Positions 14,074 through 26,615 of a DNA stretch of 64,000 nt are shown one piece after another. A program made the position numbers and the translations under genes. The DNA is taken from contig CM051024.1 in assembly GCA_027627225.1 (NCBI GenBank), forward strand, positions 40,975,225-41,039,224, given 5' to 3'. The first letter of the stretch is position 1, and each line of letters begins with the position of its first letter. The notes under the pieces were generated by a model. That model was not told the DNA's origin, searched no databases, and was given only the letters and a program-made list of their open reading frames with translations. The DNA comes from Congeria kusceri (lineage: Eukaryota; Mollusca; Bivalvia; Myida; Dreissenidae).

Positions 14074-17000
14074 TGTTGTTGTAGTAGAAGTAGTAGTAGT
14101 AGTTTCAAACACTTCGTAAAATCTGGTATCGCAGAAGGACCATAAACTACTAGCGTTGTCCAATCATTGGAATATTTAAAATGGTTAACTGTCTGATATC
14201 AGTCATGTAAAAATGTTGTAGATACTCACGCACAAAAGTAAAAGGTGGTGCGACATCGGCATAAAACGATAACTGTCCGCCGGCCGTTGCTGTTCCGCTG
14301 GTGAAACCGCTATATCCTGAGTTCGCACGTTGACATGACACTGTGTAGGTGAGCGATTCACTCTCGTCGGCGCAATATCGGCTCGAGTCACATGAAGCAG
14401 GATTGCATCCTGCGTCTAGGCATGCCTTTTTGTAAACGATGACCCCTAAGTGAAACATTTTATAGACAATATTCCGTACCATGATTTAATAGTATTTATG
14501 GCATTTCTAATCCCATCCACTCATTAAAACACAGCATACATTTCAAATGTATAATGAATCGGAAATATTTAAATATAGAATAAGACTGAACGTGATTTTG
14601 TATACACCGGTCATATTATCATACAATTGACGAGTCGCTAACGACTTTGATGAAAGCAAACTGCATTTAAACTGGCTTTCTGCGAAATTAAAAGATACCG
14701 GCTAAAATCATGACATTGTTATACGAATGTTATCCGAGAACAAAGTTCATGTTATTAAGGTATTCAACCCCTAATTAGCTCGTTAATTTTCGTGTGATTT
14801 CGACGAAAGCCGTAGCCGTCGTACTTTACCGTTCGCATTCGGAATACATACAAAACTTCTTTAAAAATTATATATTTCTTTAGCTACGCCGTAGTATTTG
14901 TTTCAGATTTTAATATCGTCGCTTTAAAAGCAAATTAGATATAAAATAACTATTAAAATGTAACGAGTATAATTAAAACAAAAGTTGAATCGGGGTTTGT
15001 TCCGTTTGAAAATCATGATCATTTGAACGCTTATTGAATTTTATGTGCATATGACGGCGTTTATTTACCTTGATATAAATCATTCTGACTGACGAAAACG
15101 TAATAAAACAGGTAGATTTTCAAGAGAAAAAGACACAGTAACAATGTAAATTTTGTCGGCTATGATCAGCTGCCATGATCTGTGACAGTGTGGTTGGAGA
15201 ATTACCGAGGAGCATATTAGTTTGACTGTCTATGTATACGTGCAATATTGTAACATTGACTAATGAGATGTCAATAATGTTCTCTATTGGAAAACTGACA
15301 AAGAAACCAAGTCAAATGGCAAGCCTAATACCAAGGCATGTACGGGTTAGTATCAGTTTATTATCTAATTGTAAAGCCATTTGTTTGTATGGTAATAGTT
15401 AGTAAGATAATGACAACTCGTGAATGGTCGTGTAAATATACTTAATAAAAATGTTTGATTTTTATTTATACACCGAACATAAAGTTTGGAAATATAATAA
15501 GATGAAGTACTAGTATTAGTTTCCAAGTTTATTTAACACAGTTCTATGTTTTGAAATAATCATATAATTATGTTACAATTTCCATATTGAAAATGCCATC
15601 AATTTTGCTTTGTCATTCTGTTAAGTGTTATTACATAACCTTCTAAGTCGGTTACTAAAACATCTGTAAAAATTCAACATTTGGCATTAAATTTGGCTCA
15701 ACTGACATCGGTGCCATATCAGACAATTATTTAAGCAATGATTGTTATGTAAATTAATATCAGTCTGTAAGTAGAATCTACTGTATAAATGTGTACTGAA
15801 AACTTAATTTCAGTGATGCTGCAGTATCATTCCCATATTCATCAACAGCTGGGTGCAACCAGCTGATGTTCAAACATGAGAAGGCCAGAAACATTGATTC
15901 TCTGGGTCTTCTTGCCTATACTGACGTGATAAAAATACTACAGCAGAGGACATCGCTGGCTCCGGTTTATGTACCATCGAAACATTCAACTGTGAAGGCG
16001 CGGGCAGTTTATTTAGCATTTAACATGTAAATATAATGGATGGGAAGCACTATATTACAGTTGCAAAAAGGACTTTTGAAACTTTTATAACACAAATTAG
16101 CGGAGTTTTTGAAAAACACTAATTTTTTTAACCCAGTAAAGTTCATGATGGACATGGCCTGGAACGTTAATTTTTTTTACATGAAAATGTGTTAATGCAG
16201 CACATATTGGTATGATGAAACAAAGTTTAATTTTAATATTTTGTCTTCAAAAGTTATGGAACTAATTTTATATATTGCTTGTATTTTGTATCTAAGAACT
16301 TTTTAAAGTTTTATGGGAGTATCTTTCTTAGGTTCTCAATAATTATTGAATAATATTAAAAAAAGATATCTTTGAAAAAAAAATCCAGCTTATTTTATGG
16401 GTGTAGTGTTAAAAACTGTTTTAATTTTTCAAATTTGCATGAGTAAAGATTATTTGTTTGGTCTTCATTGTGTGGCTTATAGCCCAAGAATAAAATATAT
16501 TATTGTTAAGATTCAGAACATGCATAAAATAAGCAATTTTATCACATTTTGTTTATGGCTTTTAAAAAATAGAACAGGAAAATTCTCTTTGATCATAAAT
16601 ATAATTAGCAATATGAGTACATATTACTTCCATATAAATTCATTCAAGAATAATTGTAGATCATTTTCATAATATGTGTTCAATATACCATTCATAACTG
16701 TTTATTTATATGAAGTTTATGAAATATAAATAAAGTATTTTACTTGTAAAGATGCCTATAGATGTTCAGTTTTTGATGTGTTTAGCAAAAGAGGGGGCAT
16801 GGTAAATAAAAACTATATCTAACTAACCAAACTGTAAAATCTCCCAAAATTATGCAGAAGAGTCCAGATATGAATGCCCTTCAAGAAAATTATATGATCT
16901 GTGGTGTTCTATACATTGAGTATTATGGGTTCAATACCTTAATACATAAATATATATAACGTTGTAATATTTAACAAAACGTATTAGATAGAGGTTGCTT

Positions 17001-18184
17001 GGGCTGTGACGCGATCGCTATTTATAGAATAGCCTGTTGATAAGCAAGAATCACATGGTTAATATAATATTTTTCGGATAAAGAAAACATAAGTCAATCT
17101 TTTTAGTCGTTATTATTTGTGTAAACCTTTTACGATGTTTATTTGTTAGAGTTGAAATTTAGATTTTTCTTGTATTGTTTACACTCACTAGGGATTCGAA
17201 GGCTAGTACATACCATCAGTCCCAATCCAACCATGATTAGTGGTGCACGAATCACATGCCACCCTTTCTGAACACGTAAAGTCTGCATCATCCGAACATT
17301 TGTATGTAATGTCGCACATGGCGTCAATCGTCCACAGATTCTTCTTAATGTCTGTGTTAACGTGAAGTGAGGTAATTGAGGTAATTTGACCCTGATGTAA
17401 CCGTCGACTGAATAGTTTTGTTTGGGAAAAAAGTGTCAAAGTATAAATTGATCTTTATTAAATGCTCAGCGCGTTAACACAGTGATGAAACTATGTATAT
17501 ACAACTACTTTTAAGATTTAACAAAATGTACGATAGCTTTGTGTGTCCGTTAATTGACAAAAAGATATATATGTGCTACATAAAATGGAGGTAGATCTAC
17601 TGAGCGTTACAACAAAAATGTGAATTTTGTGGCACGTAATTACTTTACGCAGTGATTGATTTGATGTTACTATCGAAGCATTTTGATATACACATAATAT
17701 ATCCCCTATGGACCTACCTGCGTCGATTTCCAACCAGGTTGGCATATGATTTGCTGTACCGATATAGAACGTCGGTTTGTCATTGTCATCAGCATTGCGG
17801 TCCTTCGGATCTGAATCTACCTTGTTCACCTTTTGCCCTGTGCCTAGTATGCTCTTACCGATGTTGATCTGGTCGCCAACTTAACGCAATGATGTTGTTT
17901 AAGAGTTTAATATTAAATGTAATATATAGATGAAAGAACTCCCTTGGGCGTACATATAATATAACAATAAATGCATGTATCAACAGTTTGTCAATTTAGT
18001 TAACATGTACCAAATATCATTTACATAAGTACATAATAAAAAATAAATACAATGTAAACTTCACAGTATTATTCATCATGTAGCTAATATAATTGCATTA
18101 AGGTATAATAAATAATACAAACAAAGCAAACACAACTTAATTGTACCATAATTCGTTTCGCATAAAATGTATAGCGTAAATGTA

Positions 18185-18220
<36 letters not shown>

Positions 18221-21200
18221 CAGTAGTAGTAGTAGTAGTAGTAGTAGTTGTTGTTGTAGTAGAAGTAGTAGTAGTAGTTTCAAACACTTCGTAAAATCTG
18301 GTATCGCAGAAGGACCATAAACTACTAGCGTTGTCCAATCATTGGAATATTTAAAATGGTTAACTGTCTGATATCAGTCATGTAAAAATGGTGTAGATAC
18401 TTACGCACAAAAGTAAAAGGTGGTGCGACATCGGCATAAAACGATAACTGTCCGCCGGCCGTTGCTGTTCCGCTGGTGAAACCGCTATATCCTGAGTTCG
18501 CACGTTGACATGACACTGTGTAGGTGAGCGATTCACTCTCGTCGGCGCAATATCGGCTCGAGTCACATGAAGCAGGATTGCATCCTGCGTCTAGGCATGC
18601 CTTTTTGTAAACGATGACCCCTAAGTGAAACATTTTATAGACAATATTCCGTACCATGATTTAATAGTATTTATGGCATTTCTAATCCCATCCACTCATT
18701 AAAACACAGCATACATTTCAAATGTATAATGAATCGGAAATATTTAAATATAGAATAAGACTGAACGTGATTTTGTATACACCGGTCATATTATCATACA
18801 ATTGACGAGTCGCTAACGACTTTGATGAAATCAAACTGCATTTAAACTGGCTTTCTGCGAAATTAAAAGATACCGGCTAAAATCATGACATTGTTATACG
18901 AATGTTATCCGAGAACAAAGTTCATGTTATTAAGGTATTCAACCCCTAATTAGCTCGTTAATTTTCGTGTGATTTCGACGAAAGCCGTAGCCGTCGTACT
19001 TTACCGTTCGCATTCGGAATACATACAAAACTTCTTTAAAAATTATATATTTCTTTAGCTACGCCGTAGTATTTGTTTCAGATTTTAATATCGTCGCTTT
19101 AAAAGCAAATTAGATATAAAATAACTATTAAAATGTAACGAGTATAATTAAAACAAAGTAGAATCGGAGTTTGTTCCCTTTGAAAATCATGATCATTTGA
19201 ACGCTTATTGAATTTTATGTGCATATGACAACGTTTATTTACCGTGATATAAATCATTCTGACTGACGTAAACGTAATAAAAGAGGTAGATTTTCAAGAG
19301 AAAAAGACACAGTAACAATGTAAATTTTGTCGGCTATGATCAGCTGCCATGATCTGTGACAGTGTGGTTGGAAAATTACCGAGGAGCATATTAGTTTGAC
19401 TGTTTATGTATACGTGATATATTGTAACATTGACTAATGAGATGTCAATAATGTTCTCTATTGGAAAACTGACAAAGAAACCAAGTCAAATGGCAAGCCT
19501 AATACCAAGGCATGTACGGGTTAGTATCAGTTTATTATCTAATTGTAAAGCCATTTGTTTGTATGGTAATAGTTACTAAGATAATGACAACTCGTGAATG
19601 GTCGTGTAAATATACTTAATAAAAATGTTTGATTTTTATTTATACACCGAACATAAAGTTTGGAAATATAATAAGATGAAGTACTAGTATTAGTTTCCAA
19701 GTTTATTTAACACAGTTCTATGTTTTGAAATAATCATATAATTATGTTACAATTTCCATATTGAAAATGCCATCAATTTTGCTTTGTCATTCTGTTAAGT
19801 GTTATTACATAACCTTCTAAGTCGGTTACTAAAACATCTGTAAAAATTCAACATTTGGCATTAAATTTGGCTCAACTGACATCGGTGCCATATCAGACAA
19901 TTATTTAAGCAATGATTGTTATGTAAATTAATATCAGTCTGTAAGTAGAATCTACTGTATAAATGTGTACTGAAAACTTAATTTCAGTGATGCTGCAGTC
20001 GCATTCCCATATTCATCAACAGCTGGGTGCAACCAGCTGATGTTCAAACATGAGAAGGCCAGAAACATTGATTCTCTGGGTCTTCTTGCCTATACTGACG
20101 TGATAAAAATACTACAGCAGAGGACATCGCTGGCTCCGGTTTATGTACCATCGAAACATTCAACTGTGAAGGCGCGGGCAGTTTATTTAGCATTTAACAT
20201 GTAAATATAATGGATGGGAAGCACTATATTACAGTTGCAAAAAGGACGTTTGAAACTTTTATAACACAAATTAGCGGAGTTTTTGAAAAACACTAATTTT
20301 TTTAACCCAGTAAAGTTCATGATGGTCATGGCCTGGAACGTTAAATTTTTTTATATGAAAATGTGTTGATGCAGCACATATTGGTTTTGTCTATTATGTT
20401 TATATTTAGTTCATTTATAAAATGTAGTAATTGTAAATTTATTTAATTCAACTCTTGTTCATATTATAGATTATGTGTTGTAGACTTTATGAATAAATAT
20501 TGTTTATAATAGAATATACAATGATGAAACAAAGTTTAATTTTAATGTTCAAAAGTTATGGAACTAATTTTATATATTGCTTGCATTTTGTATCTAAGAA
20601 CTTTTTAAAGTTTTATGGGAGTATCTTTCTTAGAAAAAGGTATATCTGAAAAAAAATCCAGCTTAATTTTTTATGGGTGTAGTGTTAAAAACTGTTTTAA
20701 TTTTTCAAATTTGCATGTTAAAGTTTATTTGTTTTGTCTTCATTGTGTGGCTTATAGTCCAAGAATAAAAATATATTATGGTTTAGATTCAGAACATGCA
20801 TAACATAAGCAAGTTTATCACATTTGGTTTATGGCTTTCAAAAAATAGAACAGGAAAATTCTCTTGGATCATAAATATAATTAGCAATATGAGTACATAT
20901 TACTTCCATATAAATTCATTCAAGAATAATTGTAGATTATTTTCATAATATGTGTTCAATATACCATTCATTAATGTTTATTTATATGAAGTTTACGAAA
21001 TATTTATAAAGTATTTTAGTTGTAAAGATGCCTATAGATTTTCAGTTTTTGATGTGTTTAGCAAAAGAGGGGGTATGGTAATTAAAAAACTATATCTGAC
21101 GAACCAAACGGTAAAATCTCCCAACATTTGGCAGAAGAGTCCAGATATGAATGCCCTTCAAGAAAACAATATGATTTGTGGTGTTCTATACATTGAGTAT

Positions 21201-24200
21201 TATGGGTTCAATACCTTAATACATAAATATATATAACGTTGTAATATTTAACAAAACGTATTAGATAGAGGTTGCTTGGGCTGTGACGCGATCGCTATTT
21301 ATAGAATAGCCTGTTGATAAGCAAGAATCACATGGTCAATATATTATTTTTCGGATAAAGAAAACATAAGTTAATCTTTTTAGTCTTTATTATTTGTGTT
21401 AAATTTTTACGATGTTTTTTTATTAAAGTTGAAATTTAGATTTTTCTTGTATTGTTTACAATCACTAGGGATTCGGAGGTTAGTACATACCGTCAGTCCC
21501 AATCCAACCATGATTAGTGGTGCACGAATCACATGCCACCCTTTCTGAACACGTAAAGTCTGCATCATCCGAACATTTGTATGTAATGTCGCACATGGCA
21601 TCAATCGTCCACAGATTCTTCTTAATGTCTGTGTTAACGTGAAGTAAGGTAATTGACGGATTTGGATTTGCCACTCCAATGTCATCTGTATTTTACGACC
21701 GCAAAACATTATTAATTCAATACTAAGAAATACACAACTGGTATTTACTATTAACTAATATTATACCTTCAAATATGTTTCTTCTTTGCGTATTTAAAAG
21801 TAACGGTCCGTTATTTAGGTTAATTTCAAAATGCCACTTTAGCGGGCCGACTAAATAGTATAGTGCCCGGAGCCAGCTGGCACTATTTCGTGTGGTGCCC
21901 GCTCAGTTCTAATTGTGTGTAACCGCAGTTCTGAGTAGTAAATTTAACAACATAAAGCTGTCAGAATGTCGTTTGAAAAATGTAGTATAATTTCAGCACT
22001 TAATAAAAAAATGTTTAGTGCATTGTGTTATGCTTGTGATATTTTATATTATCATTTATCAGAAAACTTCCATAGCCTTCGGCTTCGGTCCGGTCAACGT
22101 TTTTGGGCCGATTGGTCGGTCACTATAATGCAAGGAGACCCACAGTGGTCTGTACCATTTCTTAATTATAATTATGTTCTGCAATGTACACTAAGTAAAA
22201 GTGAGGAATGTACGATACTTGCACATTTGTTTTACTTACTACATACAATGAAGAAAACTTACATATAGTAAATGACAAATAACTACAACTTGATAATCCT
22301 CTCCGATTTGTCGCACAAAATCCTTCACTGTAGGTACCAGCGCTAGTTGTCAAAGTGATCTGTACCAGAATGTTCCCTGTGGTGTCGTTAGCTATACAGA
22401 AGTGACCGAATTGAATGTCAATGAAACATAATACGCTTGTTGAACAATGTATATTCATGCGCTTAAATTGCTGTGTCAGCATTGAATTTTTCACAAGGTT
22501 ATTGTTATTACTAAATTATTGTATTGGTTAAGCAGCAGTCCAGAAATATGTTAATAAACTATAACTTTGCAGAAATCGTTTCTAATGGACATCTTACCGA
22601 TCAAAATACAAATAAAACGCATTTAAATTGATAAAATAATAACGATTTGGTAACTTTATATTACAAAATTACTGAATGCGATAGCTGGTGATGCCTCTGG
22701 AGCATATCAGCATGTATATTAGTGTATATTCCGTTCGTAGCAAGCGTTTTCGAACAAAGGCATTATAAAATGCCTTTTGTAAATAATACACAGTTTTCAG
22801 TCTAAAAAACGTCATTAACGTTCATTAGAACTAATGCCAATTTAAGATGCATTGCATTATATTCTATGGACTGCGGCTTAAAAGCTCCACATAGAAATAA
22901 AACATCAGCAATGAAAACACAATGTTGTAAACATACTAAGATTGTTCTAAAAATTCTCGCACGTAGAAGACCGATGATAGTACATTGGGTTAAACGTGAA
23001 CGACTAGCTTTAAACAAAACGTTTAAACAGGGCATTGTTCTTACCAGTTTCCACACCTAACCAAGGTAGGTTGTTGGTCGCTTTACTGAACGTGCAATGG
23101 TCATATTCCAACGAGCTACCCACCGGGTTGGAGTTTATTCGGTTAACAAGAATGTTAGTCCCGCTATTCGTTATGCTTCTTCCGATGCTGATACTGTTGT
23201 CTATAAGTCGTGTGAACACTTTATAAAACTGTACAACCCTTTCCAAGTACATATGTAAATTTGGTAAAGATATTTTATTGTCAACTTTTAGTCCTTTCTC
23301 TCAAACCGAAGAAACAGACACTGACCAAATATATATGCTCATTTCTGTAAATAAACGTCACTTTGTTCAGATGTTCGTGCTTTTCATACATGCATACATA
23401 TATAATATATTAAATTAAATTATCAGCATATGTTTATTCCGATGGTCAAATGTGCTGCTCGTGCAACTGAAATTAAACTACTCACATTTAAAGCTGAAGG
23501 GCGGATTACTGTCACCGGAGAATTCCAACGTGGCCGATTTGCTCGCTGTAGAGGTATAATCACCCGCCCAACCCACGTATTGTTTGCAATACACAGTATA
23601 AGCGACTGATTCATTTACATCGGCACATGCGCTGTCAATGTCACATGACTGACACCGGTGGTTGCTGCACGCTTTCTTGTATACATTAGTACCTTAGTAA
23701 TACATACAAACACGTTTTATACAAAATATGTATATAGCCTAGTTTCACTCAAAATGGGACATTCAACTTCAAATACCTCAAAATTACGAAATAAACATTC
23801 ACCATTGTTTACAAACATGTAACCGTTCCTTGATAATTTAAATCAAAATGTATAATCTTTATCATAAGTTAATTACTATTATTCTTTCTTATGCTACTTT
23901 TCAGTTATTTCTTAGTGTCTTATTGTTTGTGCACCATATTATGAATTCGTCAATATGTCGAATCACAGACTTAAACACAATATTAACGGGGAATGACATG
24001 GAATTAGTTGTTTTAAGACAACATAGTGGTATGCTAAATATCACTTTGACATGTAATAGTTTCCTTTGAATTAAACTATGAATGGACTTTCAGGGTTACA
24101 TATTCTTAGGGTTTATGTATCAATGCCTTAAGATTGCTAATTTTTTTTTAACTCTATAGTTGTATCTTTTACATTGCTAACCTCAGATATGTTAATATCA

Positions 24201-26566
24201 TATTGATTTGTTATTATGAGCAATAATAACAACAGTAATTAGTTATTACTATTTTTATTGAACTTGTAGAAATTTATTTTCATTACATGTTTTAGTCCAC
24301 CGAAAATAGATTAAAAGTAATGCAAGTTTTTTCGTTCTTTTTTCATTTTTCCAACAACAGTGTAGTACAAACATCCTAAAAATAAAATTAAATACATTAT
24401 ATCGGTGTCATTTGTTTGCGGAAGTAGTTATACCGCCCTTTTGCTTGGAGCGTTAAAAGCTCATGAAGGGGGTGATTTCGGCTTACAATATAAATTGATT
24501 GGGCGTAATTTTCGAGGTCTTTATTGGCAGCGAGTAGCCATGTGCGAGCCAGATACAGAAGATTCAAATGTCAAAGTTGTGGACGAGTTAAACAGTAATA
24601 TCGATTATATATTCAAGGGATTAAAAAGAGATTTTAAAGAAGACCAGGCATAGGCGGTGGAAAACGTTAGAACAAAGGTGAGTGTTAACAGTGTTGTAAC
24701 ATTAAGTGAAGCTAACAAAACGCAGTTTCATGTCAATGCGGAAAAATAATTGGGTCATCGAAGGCTAGGAATTTCATAAAACCAACGACTTCATCGCAAA
24801 GGCAAAGAGCAAGATGAAACTACGCAAAAAGTTGATATAATTCGAAGATCGACGTCTGATTCCGAGAACAACAAGACAATCAAGGGAGCGGGGGAACGTG
24901 CGCGTTTAAGAATCGACAGGGCAAAGACAGCGGTTGAATCACCAGCCAACCCTCGTTGCATCGACAGTGTCGCCAAAATCCCGCAATCAGCTCAAATTAT
25001 CGCAAAGTAACCGACCGATTCATGGCACAATAGCAACCATTTAGTAAATATTGCTATATACGGTCGAAACTGTAGCAAGTCAAAATTGATAGTATTTTAT
25101 TGACAACAAATTATTGTCTGTTTCGTTTGTAGACAAGCCAAACGTTGACTGTTGTTTATTGCTTTGTCATCTTCTTTTCAATATAATGTATTTTATTGGA
25201 TTTTATTCATCACCCCTTACATTCAAAATTGTGGAACGTCAGCATAAGGCCCGCCGAATTCTACACTTGACTAGTAATCCCACAAATTATTCACCTCTTT
25301 CTAAAAGAGATCGTATATTTAATTATTTGATGAGTTAACTTCCTGAAAAGACAGGTATATGGTATCAATTAGAAAACAAAATGAGAGAACGAAAGTAACA
25401 TTATGAATAACGCGCAGTCAGTTGGATATCATAATATTTATTTCCAAGACGGTTTAAATGTTGTTGTTATTTTATATAAAAAAATCAAGTTTTTGTCAAA
25501 ACTAAACACTAAATGTGCATTTTTGTGCGATTTTACACTAACTCAATGCCAAATTAATGTTTCATTACCGCTGGTTCGAAACACGTTGGGATTACTGGTC
25601 CAGCAGTCAGTACAGTCATAGGAGTAGAAAATGCCATCACGAAAGTATTGACACGAAGCGCTGACTGTCCAAAGAAGAACTTCATCATCATAGTTGACAT
25701 GTAGGCGTGTCACTGACGGATTGTTCTTTATTTCATGTGGATAAACGCCGTCTACCAAATCGAAAGACTATACATGAACATTTTGTTATGATCAGATATC
25801 TATCAACAAACATGTTAATTGATGGACCTTTGTTATGATATGTACCGTTAAACAAAAGGGTGTGGTCAATTCAAATCAAATCAGTGTGAGATCTAGAACA
25901 CCTGTCAATTGGCCATTTTTCTTGGGTTGTTACATGAAAGAAAATCAAATTATTGAACGCACAATTTAATAATCTACAGAAGAATAATTAATTGTATAAT
26001 TAATTTATAATTAAAGATATTAATAGACCCTTTTCACATTCCCGTTATCGAGTACTGTAGGAGTTGTCTCCCTTGATAAAGAGAATCGATAACAAGGCTG
26101 ACGAGGTATTGGCTGTATTTGTCAATAAATGAAAATACTGTTAAGCGTATAAAATATCGAATAAACTAATAACATTTTAAACATCAAAATATTCCCTGTT
26201 TTGTTAACTAAATTATGTATACGTGGATACGTTTCAAATTCTTAAATTATGCAAACAATGTATTTATTAATGTTCACAACATACCCAAATATGCGAACGA
26301 AACTATGTTTGACATCATAATTATGTTACTTTTTCAAACATTTAAGTGATTGAAATAAGTCTATAATTGCTGAATGTATTGCTGTTTACATAATTATTAA
26401 TTATTAATTAATAAATTTATAATTAACCTACAACATATAGCATTATCTAAGCAGTTCGTTTATTCCCGATTTATTGTCGGCTTGGGCAATTAACAGCTTG
26501 ACAGTATCATCATCATTATATCATCATTATATTATTATTACTATATAATTAGTATTACTACATTGT

Positions 26567-26615
<49 letters not shown>

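Larger units (their letters stand above)
13213..17379. repeat. Tandem duplication, copy 1 (4.2 kb)
   Basis: Positions 13213-17379 repeat as 17385-21655. The copy runs from inside an A exon, through C and F exons and their introns, into a B exon. The exon-bearing part (13213 to about 16150) differs from copy 2 at very few positions. The part from about 16200 to 17100 is visibly more diverged. The junction reads GGTAATTGAGGTAATTT, a short repeat suggesting slippage or end joining. Confidence 0.9.
17385..21655. repeat. Tandem duplication, copy 2 (4.3 kb)
   Basis: Second copy of 13213-17379, offset 4172 at the start. It is longer because of about 135 extra bases at 20385-20520 that are absent at 16210 in copy 1. 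Its B exon (21491-21685) and first F exon are intact. Its low-coordinate end is fused to copy 1 within the chimeric exon at 17214-17407. Confidence 0.9.

Noticed and set aside
13213..21655. Explaining the duplication purely as uncollapsed haplotypes in the assembly
   Set aside because: The two copies share a precise internal junction in an exon and differ by uneven divergence and indels, which fits a true tandem event better; long reads would still be needed to exclude it.
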